From contig CAZTJA010000065.1 of assembly GCA_964613745.1 (NCBI GenBank), forward strand, positions 1 to 16,803: 16,803 bases of DNA. Reading direction: 5' to 3'. The notes under the pieces are model-generated. The model searched no databases. It saw only the letters and a program-made list of their open reading frames with translations, and was not told where the DNA came from. A program made the translations under genes and the position numbers. Positions within the stretch are counted from its first letter, which is position 1, and every line of letters starts with the position of its first letter. Shown here piece by piece: positions 7,134 to 14,702 of the stretch. This stretch comes from CAZTJA01 sp964613745 (lineage in GTDB: Bacteria; Desulfobacterota; Desulfomonilia; Desulfomonilales; Desulfomonilaceae).

Positions 7134-8021
7134 ATGAACGCCGCTTCAGAGCAGGAATGGATGGAACTCATAGTGACGGCCCCCAGGGAAACCTCGGATG
7201 TATTGGCTGAATTTTGTAATGAACATGGATCCCGGGGTGTCATTCTTCATGATTTTTTTGATCCAGCCAAAGTCACGGCCTATTTTGTTAAATCCGAATG
7301 GCCTGGAATTGAACGTAGTCTTAGAGATTTTGTATTAATATTGAAAGAAGCTTTCCCGGAAGTGGATAGCATTAATTGGGAATGTAAGCCTCTCAAGACG
7401 GAAAACTGGGCCGTAATGTGGCAGGATAATTTCAAGACTCTTGAAGTTGGCGATAGCCTCATTGTTACACCTCCCTGGATGCCGGTTGAACCTCAAAACA
7501 GAAAGGTAATCGTGATTGAACCCGCTGCCGCTTTTGGCACGGGTACTCACGAAACCACTCAGGGATGCCTCATTCTCCTGGAAAAGGCTTCCAAGAAAAT
7601 GGGCGCTGCTCGGAAAGAGTTTTCCTTATTAGACCTCGGCACCGGATCCGGTATTCTGGCCATTGCCGGGTCGAAGCTCGGAGCAACAATGGTAATCGGA
7701 ATTGATAACGATCCGATTGCAGTGGAAGCGGCAAGAAAAAATGCCGAGATTAATTCCGAACCCAACATAACTTTTTTATGTGTGGGATTGAAGGAGTACA
7801 GCAAGGAATTCGATATCGTCACCGCCAATCTGGAACCTCAAACTTTGCTGGCCAATCGCGAAATACTTGTGAATCTTTTCCGGAAATTCCTCATAATATC
7901 GGGTGTTCCCGTTGAACAATGGGATCAGGTCAAGAATATGTTTATAAGAACTGAAGTTTTCCTCGTTGACGAGCTTGTTGAGAGTCAATGGGGTTGCGGT
8001 TTATTCGGTAAAGAATATTGA
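7134..8021 (+). CDS. prmA: Ribosomal protein L11 methyltransferase
   Basis: A 295-residue SAM-dependent methyltransferase, close to the size of E. coli PrmA, which trimethylates ribosomal protein L11 in the cytoplasm. The N-terminal substrate-recognition domain spans about 1-85. The linker motif ENWAVMWQDNF (90-100) is followed by FGTGTHETT (134-142), SAM motif I LDLGTGSGILAIA (166-178), an acidic SAM contact in GIDNDP (Asp191) and TANLEPQTL (230-238). The last replaces the usual ANILAGPL of PrmA, though the key Asn is kept. AGGA six bases before the ATG overlaps the end of the ankyrin gene, and the 10-base gap suggests co-transcription. A different protein substrate is possible given the changed motif. 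Confidence 0.88.
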   Translation: MNAASEQEWMELIVTAPRETSDVLAEFCNEHGSRGVILHDFFDPAKVTAYFVKSEWPGIERSLRDFVLILKEAFPEVDSINWECKPLKTENWAVMWQDNFKTLEVGDSLIVTPPWMPVEPQNRKVIVIEPAAAFGTGTHETTQGCLILLEKASKKMGAARKEFSLLDLGTGSGILAIAGSKLGATMVIGIDNDPIAVEAARKNAEINSEPNITFLCVGLKEYSKEFDIVTANLEPQTLLANREILVNLFRKFLIISGVPVEQWDQVKNMFIRTEVFLVDELVESQWGCGLFGKEY

Positions 8022-8079
8022 GAATGTCGGTACTAAAATGAATTTAGCAAAATTTTAACTATGGACTACGTATTTGAAA

Positions 8080-8088
8080 TGGTATATT
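8080..8088 (+). promoter_or_regulatory. Possible extended -10 promoter for the small Lys/Ala-rich protein
   Basis: TGGTATATT contains a TGN extension and a near-consensus -10 (TATATT). No matching -35 is visible, as extended -10 promoters allow. It would give a leader of about 135 bases before ATG 8232, containing a hairpin (GCCCG 8190-8194, loop CAAT, CGGGC 8199-8203). Weak evidence. Confidence 0.25.
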
Positions 8089-8231
8089 CGGATGAAGGGT
8101 AATAGTTGATTTCTACATGTTTGGTCCCAGGACTGGATGTGAGATATCCGGTTCCATTTGTTCGTTGAGCGCTGGAAGCTCGCAATAATGCCCGCAATCG
8201 GGCCCGATTTAACGTAGGAGGACTGTTCGAT

Positions 8232-8468
8232 ATGAGAAAACTTATTCTGATGCTGACCGCAGGAGCCTTCCTGATGAGCGCCGGCCCGACCTTGGCCCGT
8301 GACGCCAATTGGGACGAATTGAACAGAATTTGGAAAGACCGTGCCGCTGCAGCTCTAAAGAAGAAATTGGCCGCCGCAGCCGAGACCAAGTCAAAATCCG
8401 AAGTTTACAAAGAGAAGAAAGCTGTAAAAAAAGCCGCCAAGAAAGATGCACCTAAGACAAAGAAGTAA
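8232..8468 (+). CDS. Very small exported Lys/Ala-rich protein, unknown function
   Basis: A 78-residue protein I do not recognise. Residues 1-22 form a clear signal peptide (MRKLILMLTAGAFLMSAGPTLA) with cleavage expected after TLA. The mature part is about 56 residues: DANWDELNRIWKDR, then a very basic, Ala/Lys-rich helix and tail (KKAVKKAAKKDAPKTKK). It has no cysteine or catalytic motif. A perfect AGGAGG (8216-8221) and a strong terminator right after the stop mark it as a real, probably well expressed single gene. The basic tail could bind anionic polymers such as LPS, nucleic acid or peptidoglycan, but that is guesswork. Confidence 0.72.
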   Translation: MRKLILMLTAGAFLMSAGPTLARDANWDELNRIWKDRAAAALKKKLAAAAETKSKSEVYKEKKAVKKAAKKDAPKTKK

Positions 8469-8488
8469 CCAACTGATTGTTCAGTATC

Positions 8489-8515
8489 AAAAGGAGGCCG
8501 GCCGCCTCCTTTTTT
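8489..8515 (+). terminator. Strong intrinsic terminator
   Basis: AAAAGGAGGC (8489-8498) pairs perfectly with GCCTCCTTTT (8504-8513) around a CGGCC loop and runs into further Ts. It sits 20 bases after the stop of the small Lys/Ala-rich gene, so that transcript should end here. The run of A on the 5' side means it may also work in reverse. Confidence 0.9.
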
Positions 8516-8686
8516 ATTTCCCTTTTAAAATCTCTCTATAACGAGATAGACTATTTTTCCATATCGTCTCCGGCTGATTGAGAACAAATTGATAATATGA
8601 TAATTAGATCACATTAACCTAAGTGATAATTGGGACTTCAGCAAAATTCCCAAACATTAAAGAAACATTCACCGAGGAGACGATAC

Positions 8687-10345
8687 ATGAGGGTAAATGA
8701 TGACCCGCGGGCCGTCCATAACATGGACGACTACTCGCGGACATATGCCGCCTACAAACCTGATGCCCCCGAGTTTTTCAATTTTGGATTTGACGTTCTT
8801 GATAAATGGGCCGAAACCCCGGACCATAAGATGATGCTGTGGGTGGGTGAAGATGGTAATCAAAAAGATTTCACCTATGCACATTTCCGGGACCGCTCGA
8901 ATCAGCTGGCAAATGCGTTCCGTAAACTTGGCCTGACCAAAGGCGAAAATGTAATGATCGTCATGTCCAGGGTCCCGGAATGGTGGGAGTGCATGCTGGG
9001 CATGATAAAGGCCGGAATAATCGCAGTGCCCGGCACTACTCAGTTAACGCCAAAAGATATAGCATTCAGATTGGAAGCGGCCAAGATCTCAGCCGTTATT
9101 ACGGACTCCGATAATGCGCCTAAATTTGAAGAAGCCCGGAAATCCTACAAAGATCTGAAAACCTGCATTCTCGTCGATAATGAGCGTGACGGCTGGACGA
9201 ATTACGAAAAACTCCTCAGTGATTGTGAAACACAAGTATCGCAAAGGGCTAAAACTCATAAAGATGATGCAATGCTGCTTTACTTTACCAGCGGCACTAC
9301 CGGTTATCCCAAAATGGTCCTGCATTCTCATGCAAGTTATCCAATCGGCCACATTACAACAGGAAAATACTGGCTCGACTTGAGACCCGGTGATCTCCAC
9401 TGGAACCTCTCGGATACGGGTTGGGCAAAAGCTGCCTGGAGCAGCTTTTTTGGTCCTATAGGTGCCGGAGCGACTTTGTTCGTCCACAATACTAAGGGCA
9501 AATACAGTGCCCACATGACTCTTGAACTTCTGAGCCGGTACGGCATCACAACGTTTTGTGCTCCCCCCACGGCATATCGTATGCTCATTGTTGAAGATCT
9601 ATCCCAGTACAATCTCGCAGCATTGAGGCACTGCGTCGGAGCAGGCGAACCTCTCAACCCTGAAGTAATCGATAGTTGGCTCAAACAAACTGGATTAACA
9701 ATTCGTGATGGGTATGGACAGACCGAAACTGTGCTCCTTTGTGCAAATTTTCCGGCCAAAGACTTGCCGATCAAACCCGGATCAATGGGCAAACCGGCTC
9801 CCGGGATAATACTTAATGTGATCGATGATGAAGGCAACATTGTACCCGATAACAAAGAAGGCGACATCGCCGTAAAGGTGAAACCGGAACGACCGATAGG
9901 TCTCTTCAAAGAGTACTGGAACAATCCCGAAGCTACCCAGGCCACGTATCGCGGGGATTGGTATGTCACCGGAGATCGTGCGATTAGGGATCAGGACGGC
10001 TATTTGTGGTTTGTTGGGCGCGCAGATGACGTTATCATTTCGGCGGGATACCGAATCGGCCCATTCGAAGTGGAAAGCGCTTTGGTGGAACATCCCGCTG
10101 TTCTAGAATCGGCGGTTGTAGCCAAACCCGACGACGTACGAGGTGAAATCGTAAAAGCTTTTGTTGTCTTGAATAACAGCTATAAACCTAACGGCGACTT
10201 AATTAAGGAAATCCAGGATTTTGTAAAAAACCTGACTGCCCCATATAAGTACCCAAGAGAAATAGAATTTGTAAGTGAACTCCCAAAAACTATCAGCGGC
10301 AAGATTCGTCGTGTGGAGTTACGTCAAAGAGAAAAGGTCAATTAA
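8687..10345 (+). CDS. Medium-chain acyl-CoA synthetase (ACSM-like, AMP-forming)
   Basis: A 552-residue adenylate-forming enzyme that activates a carboxylic acid to its CoA thioester via an acyl-AMP. Core motifs are YFTSGTTGYPK (199-209, ATP phosphate loop), GYGQTET (342-348), TGD (428-430), GRADDVIISAGYRIGP (444-459) and the C-terminal LPKTISGK with catalytic Lys539. VPEWWECMLG (96-105), LSDTGWAKAAWSS (241-253) and TAPYKYPREIEFV (517-529) closely follow the vertebrate and bacterial ACSM medium-chain family, so fatty or aromatic acids are likelier substrates than acetate. The exact substrate is not readable. ATG 8687 has AGGAG seven bases upstream; an in-frame TTG further upstream at 8630 has no ribosome site and adds a non-conserved stretch. 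It stands alone between a terminator and a hairpin. Confidence 0.92.
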   Translation: MRVNDDPRAVHNMDDYSRTYAAYKPDAPEFFNFGFDVLDKWAETPDHKMMLWVGEDGNQKDFTYAHFRDRSNQLANAFRKLGLTKGENVMIVMSRVPEWWECMLGMIKAGIIAVPGTTQLTPKDIAFRLEAAKISAVITDSDNAPKFEEARKSYKDLKTCILVDNERDGWTNYEKLLSDCETQVSQRAKTHKDDAMLLYFTSGTTGYPKMVLHSHASYPIGHITTGKYWLDLRPGDLHWNLSDTGWAKAAWSSFFGPIGAGATLFVHNTKGKYSAHMTLELLSRYGITTFCAPPTAYRMLIVEDLSQYNLAALRHCVGAGEPLNPEVIDSWLKQTGLTIRDGYGQTETVLLCANFPAKDLPIKPGSMGKPAPGIILNVIDDEGNIVPDNKEGDIAVKVKPERPIGLFKEYWNNPEATQATYRGDWYVTGDRAIRDQDGYLWFVGRADDVIISAGYRIGPFEVESALVEHPAVLESAVVAKPDDVRGEIVKAFVVLNNSYKPNGDLIKEIQDFVKNLTAPYKYPREIEFVSELPKTISGKIRRVELRQREKVN

Positions 10346-10360
10346 CTTTCAACCCGTGTA

Positions 10361-10388
10361 CCCGGATCAGAACGAAATCTGATCCGGG
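10361..10388. terminator. Perfect 11-bp hairpin after the acyl-CoA synthetase gene
   Basis: CCCGGATCAGA (10361-10371) pairs perfectly with TCTGATCCGGG (10378-10388) around ACGAAA, 15 bases after the stop codon. Its position and stability suggest a terminator or mRNA 3'-end stabiliser, but no T-tract follows on either strand, so it is not a standard intrinsic terminator. Confidence 0.55.
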
Positions 10389-10476
10389 AACTTCACTCCG
10401 CACATTTATTCCACCACAGCTTCTTACTGATTTACCACAAAAAAGCGAAATCCTGTTTGCCGACAACATTTTTCTA

Positions 10477-10506
10477 TTGACCTACACATTCACATACGAA
10501 TAGTGT
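10477..10506 (+). promoter_or_regulatory. Candidate promoter for carB-hisF
   Basis: TTGACC (10477-10482, five of six bases match the -35) is followed after 18 bases by TAGTGT, a weak -10. An imperfect inverted repeat (CACATTC 10485-10491, GAATaGTG 10498-10505) fills the spacer and -10 and might be an operator. The leader before ATG 10570 would be about 57 bases. Pyrimidine- or arginine-linked control is usual for carB, but no known element is recognisable here. Confidence 0.3.
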
Positions 10507-10569
10507 GTGTTGTTTTAGTTTCACTCACCACAGCATTCACAACATCATCTACACTAAAGAGGTTTTTAC

Positions 10570-13500
10570 ATGCCGCGTCGCCAAGATTTGACCAAGGTGA
10601 TGATTATCGGTTCAGGTCCAATAATCATAGGACAAGCCTGTGAATTTGACTATTCAGGAACACAAGCGTGCAAGGCTTTGCGAAAGCTTGGATATGAAAT
10701 AGTTCTTGTCAATTCCAATCCTGCCACCATCATGACCGATCCTGGTATGGCCGATCATACCTATATTGAACCACTGAACATACCTACTCTTACAGAGATC
10801 ATTAAGAAGGAAAGACCTGACGCATTGCTGCCTAACTTGGGTGGACAGTCCGGGCTTAATCTTTCGTCGGAACTGAACAAAGCCGGGGTTCTTGATGAGT
10901 ACGGCGTAAAAATCATCGGAGTCCAAGCCGATGCAATTGAGCGTGGAGAAGATCGCACCGCATTTAAGAACACGATGGACAAGCTCGGGATAGAGATGCC
11001 CAAGAGTGAAGCGGTCTACACCGTTGAAGATGCCGAACGTGTTGCGGATCAGTTGGGCTACCCCGTTGTTATCCGCCCCGCCTATACCATGGGTGGAACA
11101 GGCGGCGGTCTGGTCTTCAACATAGAGGAGCTGCGCACCATCGCGTCACGTGGGATAGCTGCGAGCCTCGTTGGACAAGTTTTAGTGGAAGAATCGGTTC
11201 TCGGCTGGGAGGAGCTTGAACTTGAAGTCGTCCGAGATGCCAAAAATCAGCGGATCACTGTCTGTTTCATCGAAAACGTCGACGCGATGGGCGTCCACAC
11301 GGGAGATTCTTATTGTACGGCCCCGATGATGACCATTGATCCTGAACTTCAGGCAAGACTTCAAAAATACTCATACGATATCGTGGAAGCAATCCAGGTA
11401 ATTGGTGGAACAAATATCCAGTTCGCACATGATCCAAAGACCGGGAGAGTCGTGGTTATCGAAATAAATCCGAGAACCTCAAGGTCTTCAGCTCTCGCAT
11501 CCAAGGCAACAGGTTTTCCCATAGCATTAATTTCCGCTCTGCTCGCTGGGGGATTAACTTTGGACGAAATTCCTTATTGGCGCGAAGGAACCTTGGACAA
11601 ATATACCCCTTGGGGCGAATACGTGGTCGTGAAATTTGCTCGTTGGGCTTTCGAGAAATTCGAAGGCGTCCAAGACAAGCTTGGAACTCAAATGCGTGCA
11701 GTCGGCGAAGTAATGAGTATCGGGAAAAACTATAAGGAAGCCTTTCAGAAAGCAATCCGATCACTCGAAAATGGTCGATATGGACTCGGATTCGCCAAAG
11801 ACTTTCATAACAGACCCCTTCCGGAACTCATGGCAATGTTGAGCGAACCGTCCAGTGAACGCCAATTCATCATGTATGAGTGTTTACGGCAGGGCGCCGA
11901 CATCAAAACCTTACATGAAAAGACTTTCATAAAGGCGTGGTTCATCGAACAGATGAAAGAGCTTGTCGATCGGGAAAAACAGATCCTGAGTTGCAAAGGT
12001 AAAGATTTGCCGGACAACTTACTGAGAGAAGTCAAGAAAGATGGTTTTGCGGATCGTTACATTTCCAAATTGTTGGAATTGCCTGAAGAACAAATCAGAA
12101 ACAAACGCGAATCCATCGGAATGAGCCAGGCTTGGGAAGCAGTTCCCGTCAGCGGAGTGGAGAATGCCGCATATTATTTTTCCACTTATAATGCACCTGA
12201 TTCCGTTACCGTCACTGATCGCAAGAAACTCATGGTTCTCGGCGGCGGACCGAACCGAATCGGACAAGGAATCGAATTCGATTATTGCTGCGTTCATTGT
12301 GCATTTGCTCTTCGTGATGAAGGATATGAGTCCATAATGGTTAACTGCAATCCTGAAACCGTTTCCACGGACTTTGATACATCCGACAAACTTTATTTTG
12401 AGCCGCTCACCGTTGAAGACGTCTTGAGCATTTACAAGAAAGAAAAACCTGATGGAGTTATCGTTCAGTTTGGTGGACAAACTCCGCTCAATATTGCCAA
12501 TGAACTAGCAAAGGCGGGGGCGAATGTCATTGGGACATCTCCTGACACGATAGATCTTGCTGAAGACAGAGATCGTTTCAGATTGATGATGCGCAAGTTG
12601 GGTATTCCGCAACCGGAATCCGGAATGGCCGCGAACCTTGATCAAGCTTTGGACATTGCAGCCCGTATCGGTTATCCACTTATGGTAAGGCCTTCCTATG
12701 TGCTTGGTGGGCGAGCAATGGAGGTCATCTACGATGAATCCATGCTACGGCGGTATATAGCTGCGGCAGTCGAAGTCAGCCCGGATCGACCTTTACTCAT
12801 CGATAAGTTTCTGGAGAACGCTATCGAAGCGGAGGCGGATGCTATTGCAGACGGCACTGACGCCTACGTTCCGGCGGTCATGGAGCATATCGAATTAGCC
12901 GGTGTCCACTCCGGTGATTCGGCTTGCGTAATCCCGCCCGTGAGCATACCTCATAAGCATCTGGAAACGATCTATGACTACACACGACGAATTGCAATAG
13001 AGCTGAAAGTAATCGGTCTTATGAACATCCAGTATGCCATTGCACAGGACACGGTGTACATACTGGAAGCCAACCCGAGGGCCTCACGGACAGTTCCAAT
13101 CGTTTCAAAAGTATGCAATATACCGATGGCCCGCATCGCCACGCAGCTGATGTTGGGAAGAACACTGGCAGAGCTGAAGCTCGGTTCGCGCATTATTCCT
13201 CATTTCGGCGTCAAGGAAGCAGTATTTCCATTCAATATGTTCCCAGAAGTGGATCCCATCTTGGGACCGGAAATGCGTTCCACAGGTGAAGTCCTGGGTA
13301 TGGCAAATTCATTCGGCCTTGCGTTTTACAAGGCTCAGGAAGCTACTCAGCAGCCGCTACCTTCATCGGGAACGGTTCTCATTACGGTCGGGGAGGCTGA
13401 TCGACCCGCGGTAAGAGAAGTTGCGGCTCAATTTGCCGATCTAGGATTTAAGATAAGAGCGACCGAAGGGACTCATAATTACTTGTCCGCCAACGCCATT

Positions 13501-13776
13501 CCGTCAGAGCGAATTCTCAAAATGCAGGAAGGCCGTCCTAATGTCGGGGACGCTATCAAGAACGGAGAAATCCAGCTCGTAATCAATGCACCCCACAACA
13601 AGCTCAGCAAACACGATGACGCCGATATCAGGCAAGCAGCAATCAGATACAAAGTTCCATATATCACCACTATTCCCGCAGCATTGGCTGCCGCAAGGGG
13701 AATCAGAGCCTACAAAAACGGAAAAGGCAATGTCAAATCCCTCCAGGCATATCATGCGGAAATCAAGGAGATTTGA
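10570..13776 (+). CDS. carB: Carbamoyl-phosphate synthase large subunit
   Basis: A 1068-residue full-length CarB, which makes carbamoyl phosphate from bicarbonate, ammonia (from CarA) and two ATP for pyrimidine and arginine synthesis. The first ATP-grasp half begins MIIGSGPIIIGQACEFDYSG (11-30), with PAYTMGGTGGG and EINPRTSRSSALASKATGFP. A helical oligomerisation region follows (about 400-550). The second half begins MVLGGGPNRIGQGIEFDYC (554-572), with PSYVLGGRAM and EANPRASRTVP. A C-terminal MGS-like allosteric domain covers about 934-1068. In the oligomerisation region, AWEAVPVSGVENAAYYFSTY stands where E. coli has a VDTCAAEFA-type motif; I believe this occurs in other anaerobes. AAAGAGG lies seven bases before the ATG. 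carA is not in the window; hisF follows after 26 bases. Confidence 0.96.
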   Translation: MPRRQDLTKVMIIGSGPIIIGQACEFDYSGTQACKALRKLGYEIVLVNSNPATIMTDPGMADHTYIEPLNIPTLTEIIKKERPDALLPNLGGQSGLNLSSELNKAGVLDEYGVKIIGVQADAIERGEDRTAFKNTMDKLGIEMPKSEAVYTVEDAERVADQLGYPVVIRPAYTMGGTGGGLVFNIEELRTIASRGIAASLVGQVLVEESVLGWEELELEVVRDAKNQRITVCFIENVDAMGVHTGDSYCTAPMMTIDPELQARLQKYSYDIVEAIQVIGGTNIQFAHDPKTGRVVVIEINPRTSRSSALASKATGFPIALISALLAGGLTLDEIPYWREGTLDKYTPWGEYVVVKFARWAFEKFEGVQDKLGTQMRAVGEVMSIGKNYKEAFQKAIRSLENGRYGLGFAKDFHNRPLPELMAMLSEPSSERQFIMYECLRQGADIKTLHEKTFIKAWFIEQMKELVDREKQILSCKGKDLPDNLLREVKKDGFADRYISKLLELPEEQIRNKRESIGMSQAWEAVPVSGVENAAYYFSTYNAPDSVTVTDRKKLMVLGGGPNRIGQGIEFDYCCVHCAFALRDEGYESIMVNCNPETVSTDFDTSDKLYFEPLTVEDVLSIYKKEKPDGVIVQFGGQTPLNIANELAKAGANVIGTSPDTIDLAEDRDRFRLMMRKLGIPQPESGMAANLDQALDIAARIGYPLMVRPSYVLGGRAMEVIYDESMLRRYIAAAVEVSPDRPLLIDKFLENAIEAEADAIADGTDAYVPAVMEHIELAGVHSGDSACVIPPVSIPHKHLETIYDYTRRIAIELKVIGLMNIQYAIAQDTVYILEANPRASRTVPIVSKVCNIPMARIATQLMLGRTLAELKLGSRIIPHFGVKEAVFPFNMFPEVDPILGPEMRSTGEVLGMANSFGLAFYKAQEATQQPLPSSGTVLITVGEADRPAVREVAAQFADLGFKIRATEGTHNYLSANAIPSERILKMQEGRPNVGDAIKNGEIQLVINAPHNKLSKHDDADIRQAAIRYKVPYITTIPAALAAARGIRAYKNGKGNVKSLQAYHAEIKEI

Positions 13777-13802
13777 TTCCGTTTCAATTGAGAGGATCAG
13801 TC

Positions 13803-14567
13803 ATGAATGTAATCAAGATTATGCCCTGTCTCGATATGAAAGACGGTCGGGTTGTTAAGGGCATTCACTTCGTGGACCTAAAAGAAGCCGGTGATCCCGT
13901 GGAGAATGCCAAATTGTACGAAGCGGAAGGTGCAGACGAGCTTGCTATGCTCGATATTGCCGCAACTCTTGAAAATCGCAAAACCAGATTGGAGTGGGTC
14001 AGCAGGGTTGCCTCGGAGATTAAAATTCCATTAACGGTAGGCGGCGGAATTTCGGAATTGAAAGACATTCAAATGCTCTTTGATGCCGGCGCGACGAACG
14101 TCTCGATGAACAGTGCCGCTGTAGCCCGTCCCGAACTCGTTTCTGAAGCCTCATCGAAATTTGGCCCGCAACGTATAACTATAGCAGTGGACGCACGTCG
14201 CAACTCCGAAATGCCCTCCGGCTTTGAGTTGGTGGTTTCCGGTGGAACAAAGGCATTGGGTAAAGATGCCGTAAAGTGGGCGGTTGAATGTCGACAACTG
14301 GGGGCAGGAGTGATTCTGCCCACCAGTATGGATGGCGACGGAACCCAGGCCGGCTATGATCTGGAATTCACCAGGGCAATTTCTGAGGCGGTTGACCTGC
14401 CGGTAGTCGCATCAGGCGGGGCAGGCAAGCTTGAAGATTTCTATGATGCAGTAACTCTGGGAGGGGCTTCCGTTCTCTTGGCCGCTTCCGTTTTTCACTA
14501 TCGGATTTTTAGCGTAAAACAGGTGAAAGAGTATTTGAAAGGCCGTGGTATCAACGTAAACCTTTAG
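13803..14567 (+). CDS. hisF: HisF-like imidazole glycerol phosphate synthase cyclase subunit, divergent
   Basis: A 254-residue (beta/alpha)8 protein aligning end to end with HisF, which turns PRFAR and ammonia into imidazole glycerol phosphate and AICAR. Asp11 (MPCLDMKDG) and Asp130 (IAVDARR), the catalytic pair, are present, as are Lys19, the phosphate-binding TVGGGIS (78-84) and ASGGAGK (203-209), and TSMDGDGT (174-181). Compared with T. maritima HisF as I remember it, several residues differ: Lys99 is Asn, Asp98 is Thr, Glu167 is Val (position 170), Thr53 is Ala and the DRDGT arginine is Gly. These include ammonia-gate and HisH-contact positions, so glutaminase partnership or substrate may differ. 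ATG 13803 has AGAGGA six bases upstream; a TTG at 13773 overlapping the carB stop is a less likely start. It is close behind carB, with no other his gene nearby. Confidence 0.85.
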   Translation: MNVIKIMPCLDMKDGRVVKGIHFVDLKEAGDPVENAKLYEAEGADELAMLDIAATLENRKTRLEWVSRVASEIKIPLTVGGGISELKDIQMLFDAGATNVSMNSAAVARPELVSEASSKFGPQRITIAVDARRNSEMPSGFELVVSGGTKALGKDAVKWAVECRQLGAGVILPTSMDGDGTQAGYDLEFTRAISEAVDLPVVASGGAGKLEDFYDAVTLGGASVLLAASVFHYRIFSVKQVKEYLKGRGINVNL

Positions 14568-14619
14568 CTACTTTTAAGCTGGACTCTCATGGGTTTAGTA
14601 GCCTGTAAGCTTGCGCACC

Positions 14620-14657
14620 GACCCCTTTTTGGGTACAATTGTCCCCATGAAGGGGTC
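14620..14657. repeat. Inverted repeat between convergent genes
   Basis: GACCCCTT (14620-14627) is the exact reverse complement of AAGGGGTC (14650-14657). The 22 bases between contain the palindrome ACAATTGT and a competing CCCCATGAAGGGG stem. It lies in the 135-base gap between the 3' ends of hisF and the DUF362 gene. It may be a bidirectional terminator (a T-run follows the first C-run) or the trace of a mobile-element end; neither is proven. Confidence 0.45.
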
Positions 14658-14702
14658 AACTGATCAAAGCTCTCGCGTAGCATTTTAGCCGTCTTTTGTT
14701 CG

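Noticed and set aside
8540..8640. Promoter ahead of the acyl-CoA synthetase
   Set aside because: The AT-rich stretch has several GATAAT-like strings, but no convincing -35/-10 pair at proper spacing.
8630..8686. An N-terminal extension of the acyl-CoA synthetase from a TTG
   Set aside because: No ribosome site and a basic, non-conserved stretch; ATG 8687 has a well-placed AGGAG.
9337..9969. A 210-codon open frame on the minus strand
   Set aside because: It lies wholly inside the acyl-CoA synthetase gene, whose protein is conserved throughout, and has no recognisable domain.
12019..12480. A 153-codon open frame on the minus strand
   Set aside because: Antisense to the conserved carB reading frame; composition looks like a frame shadow.
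13586..13858. A plus-strand 90-codon frame bridging carB and hisF
   Set aside because: It overlaps two conserved genes in another frame and shows no domain.
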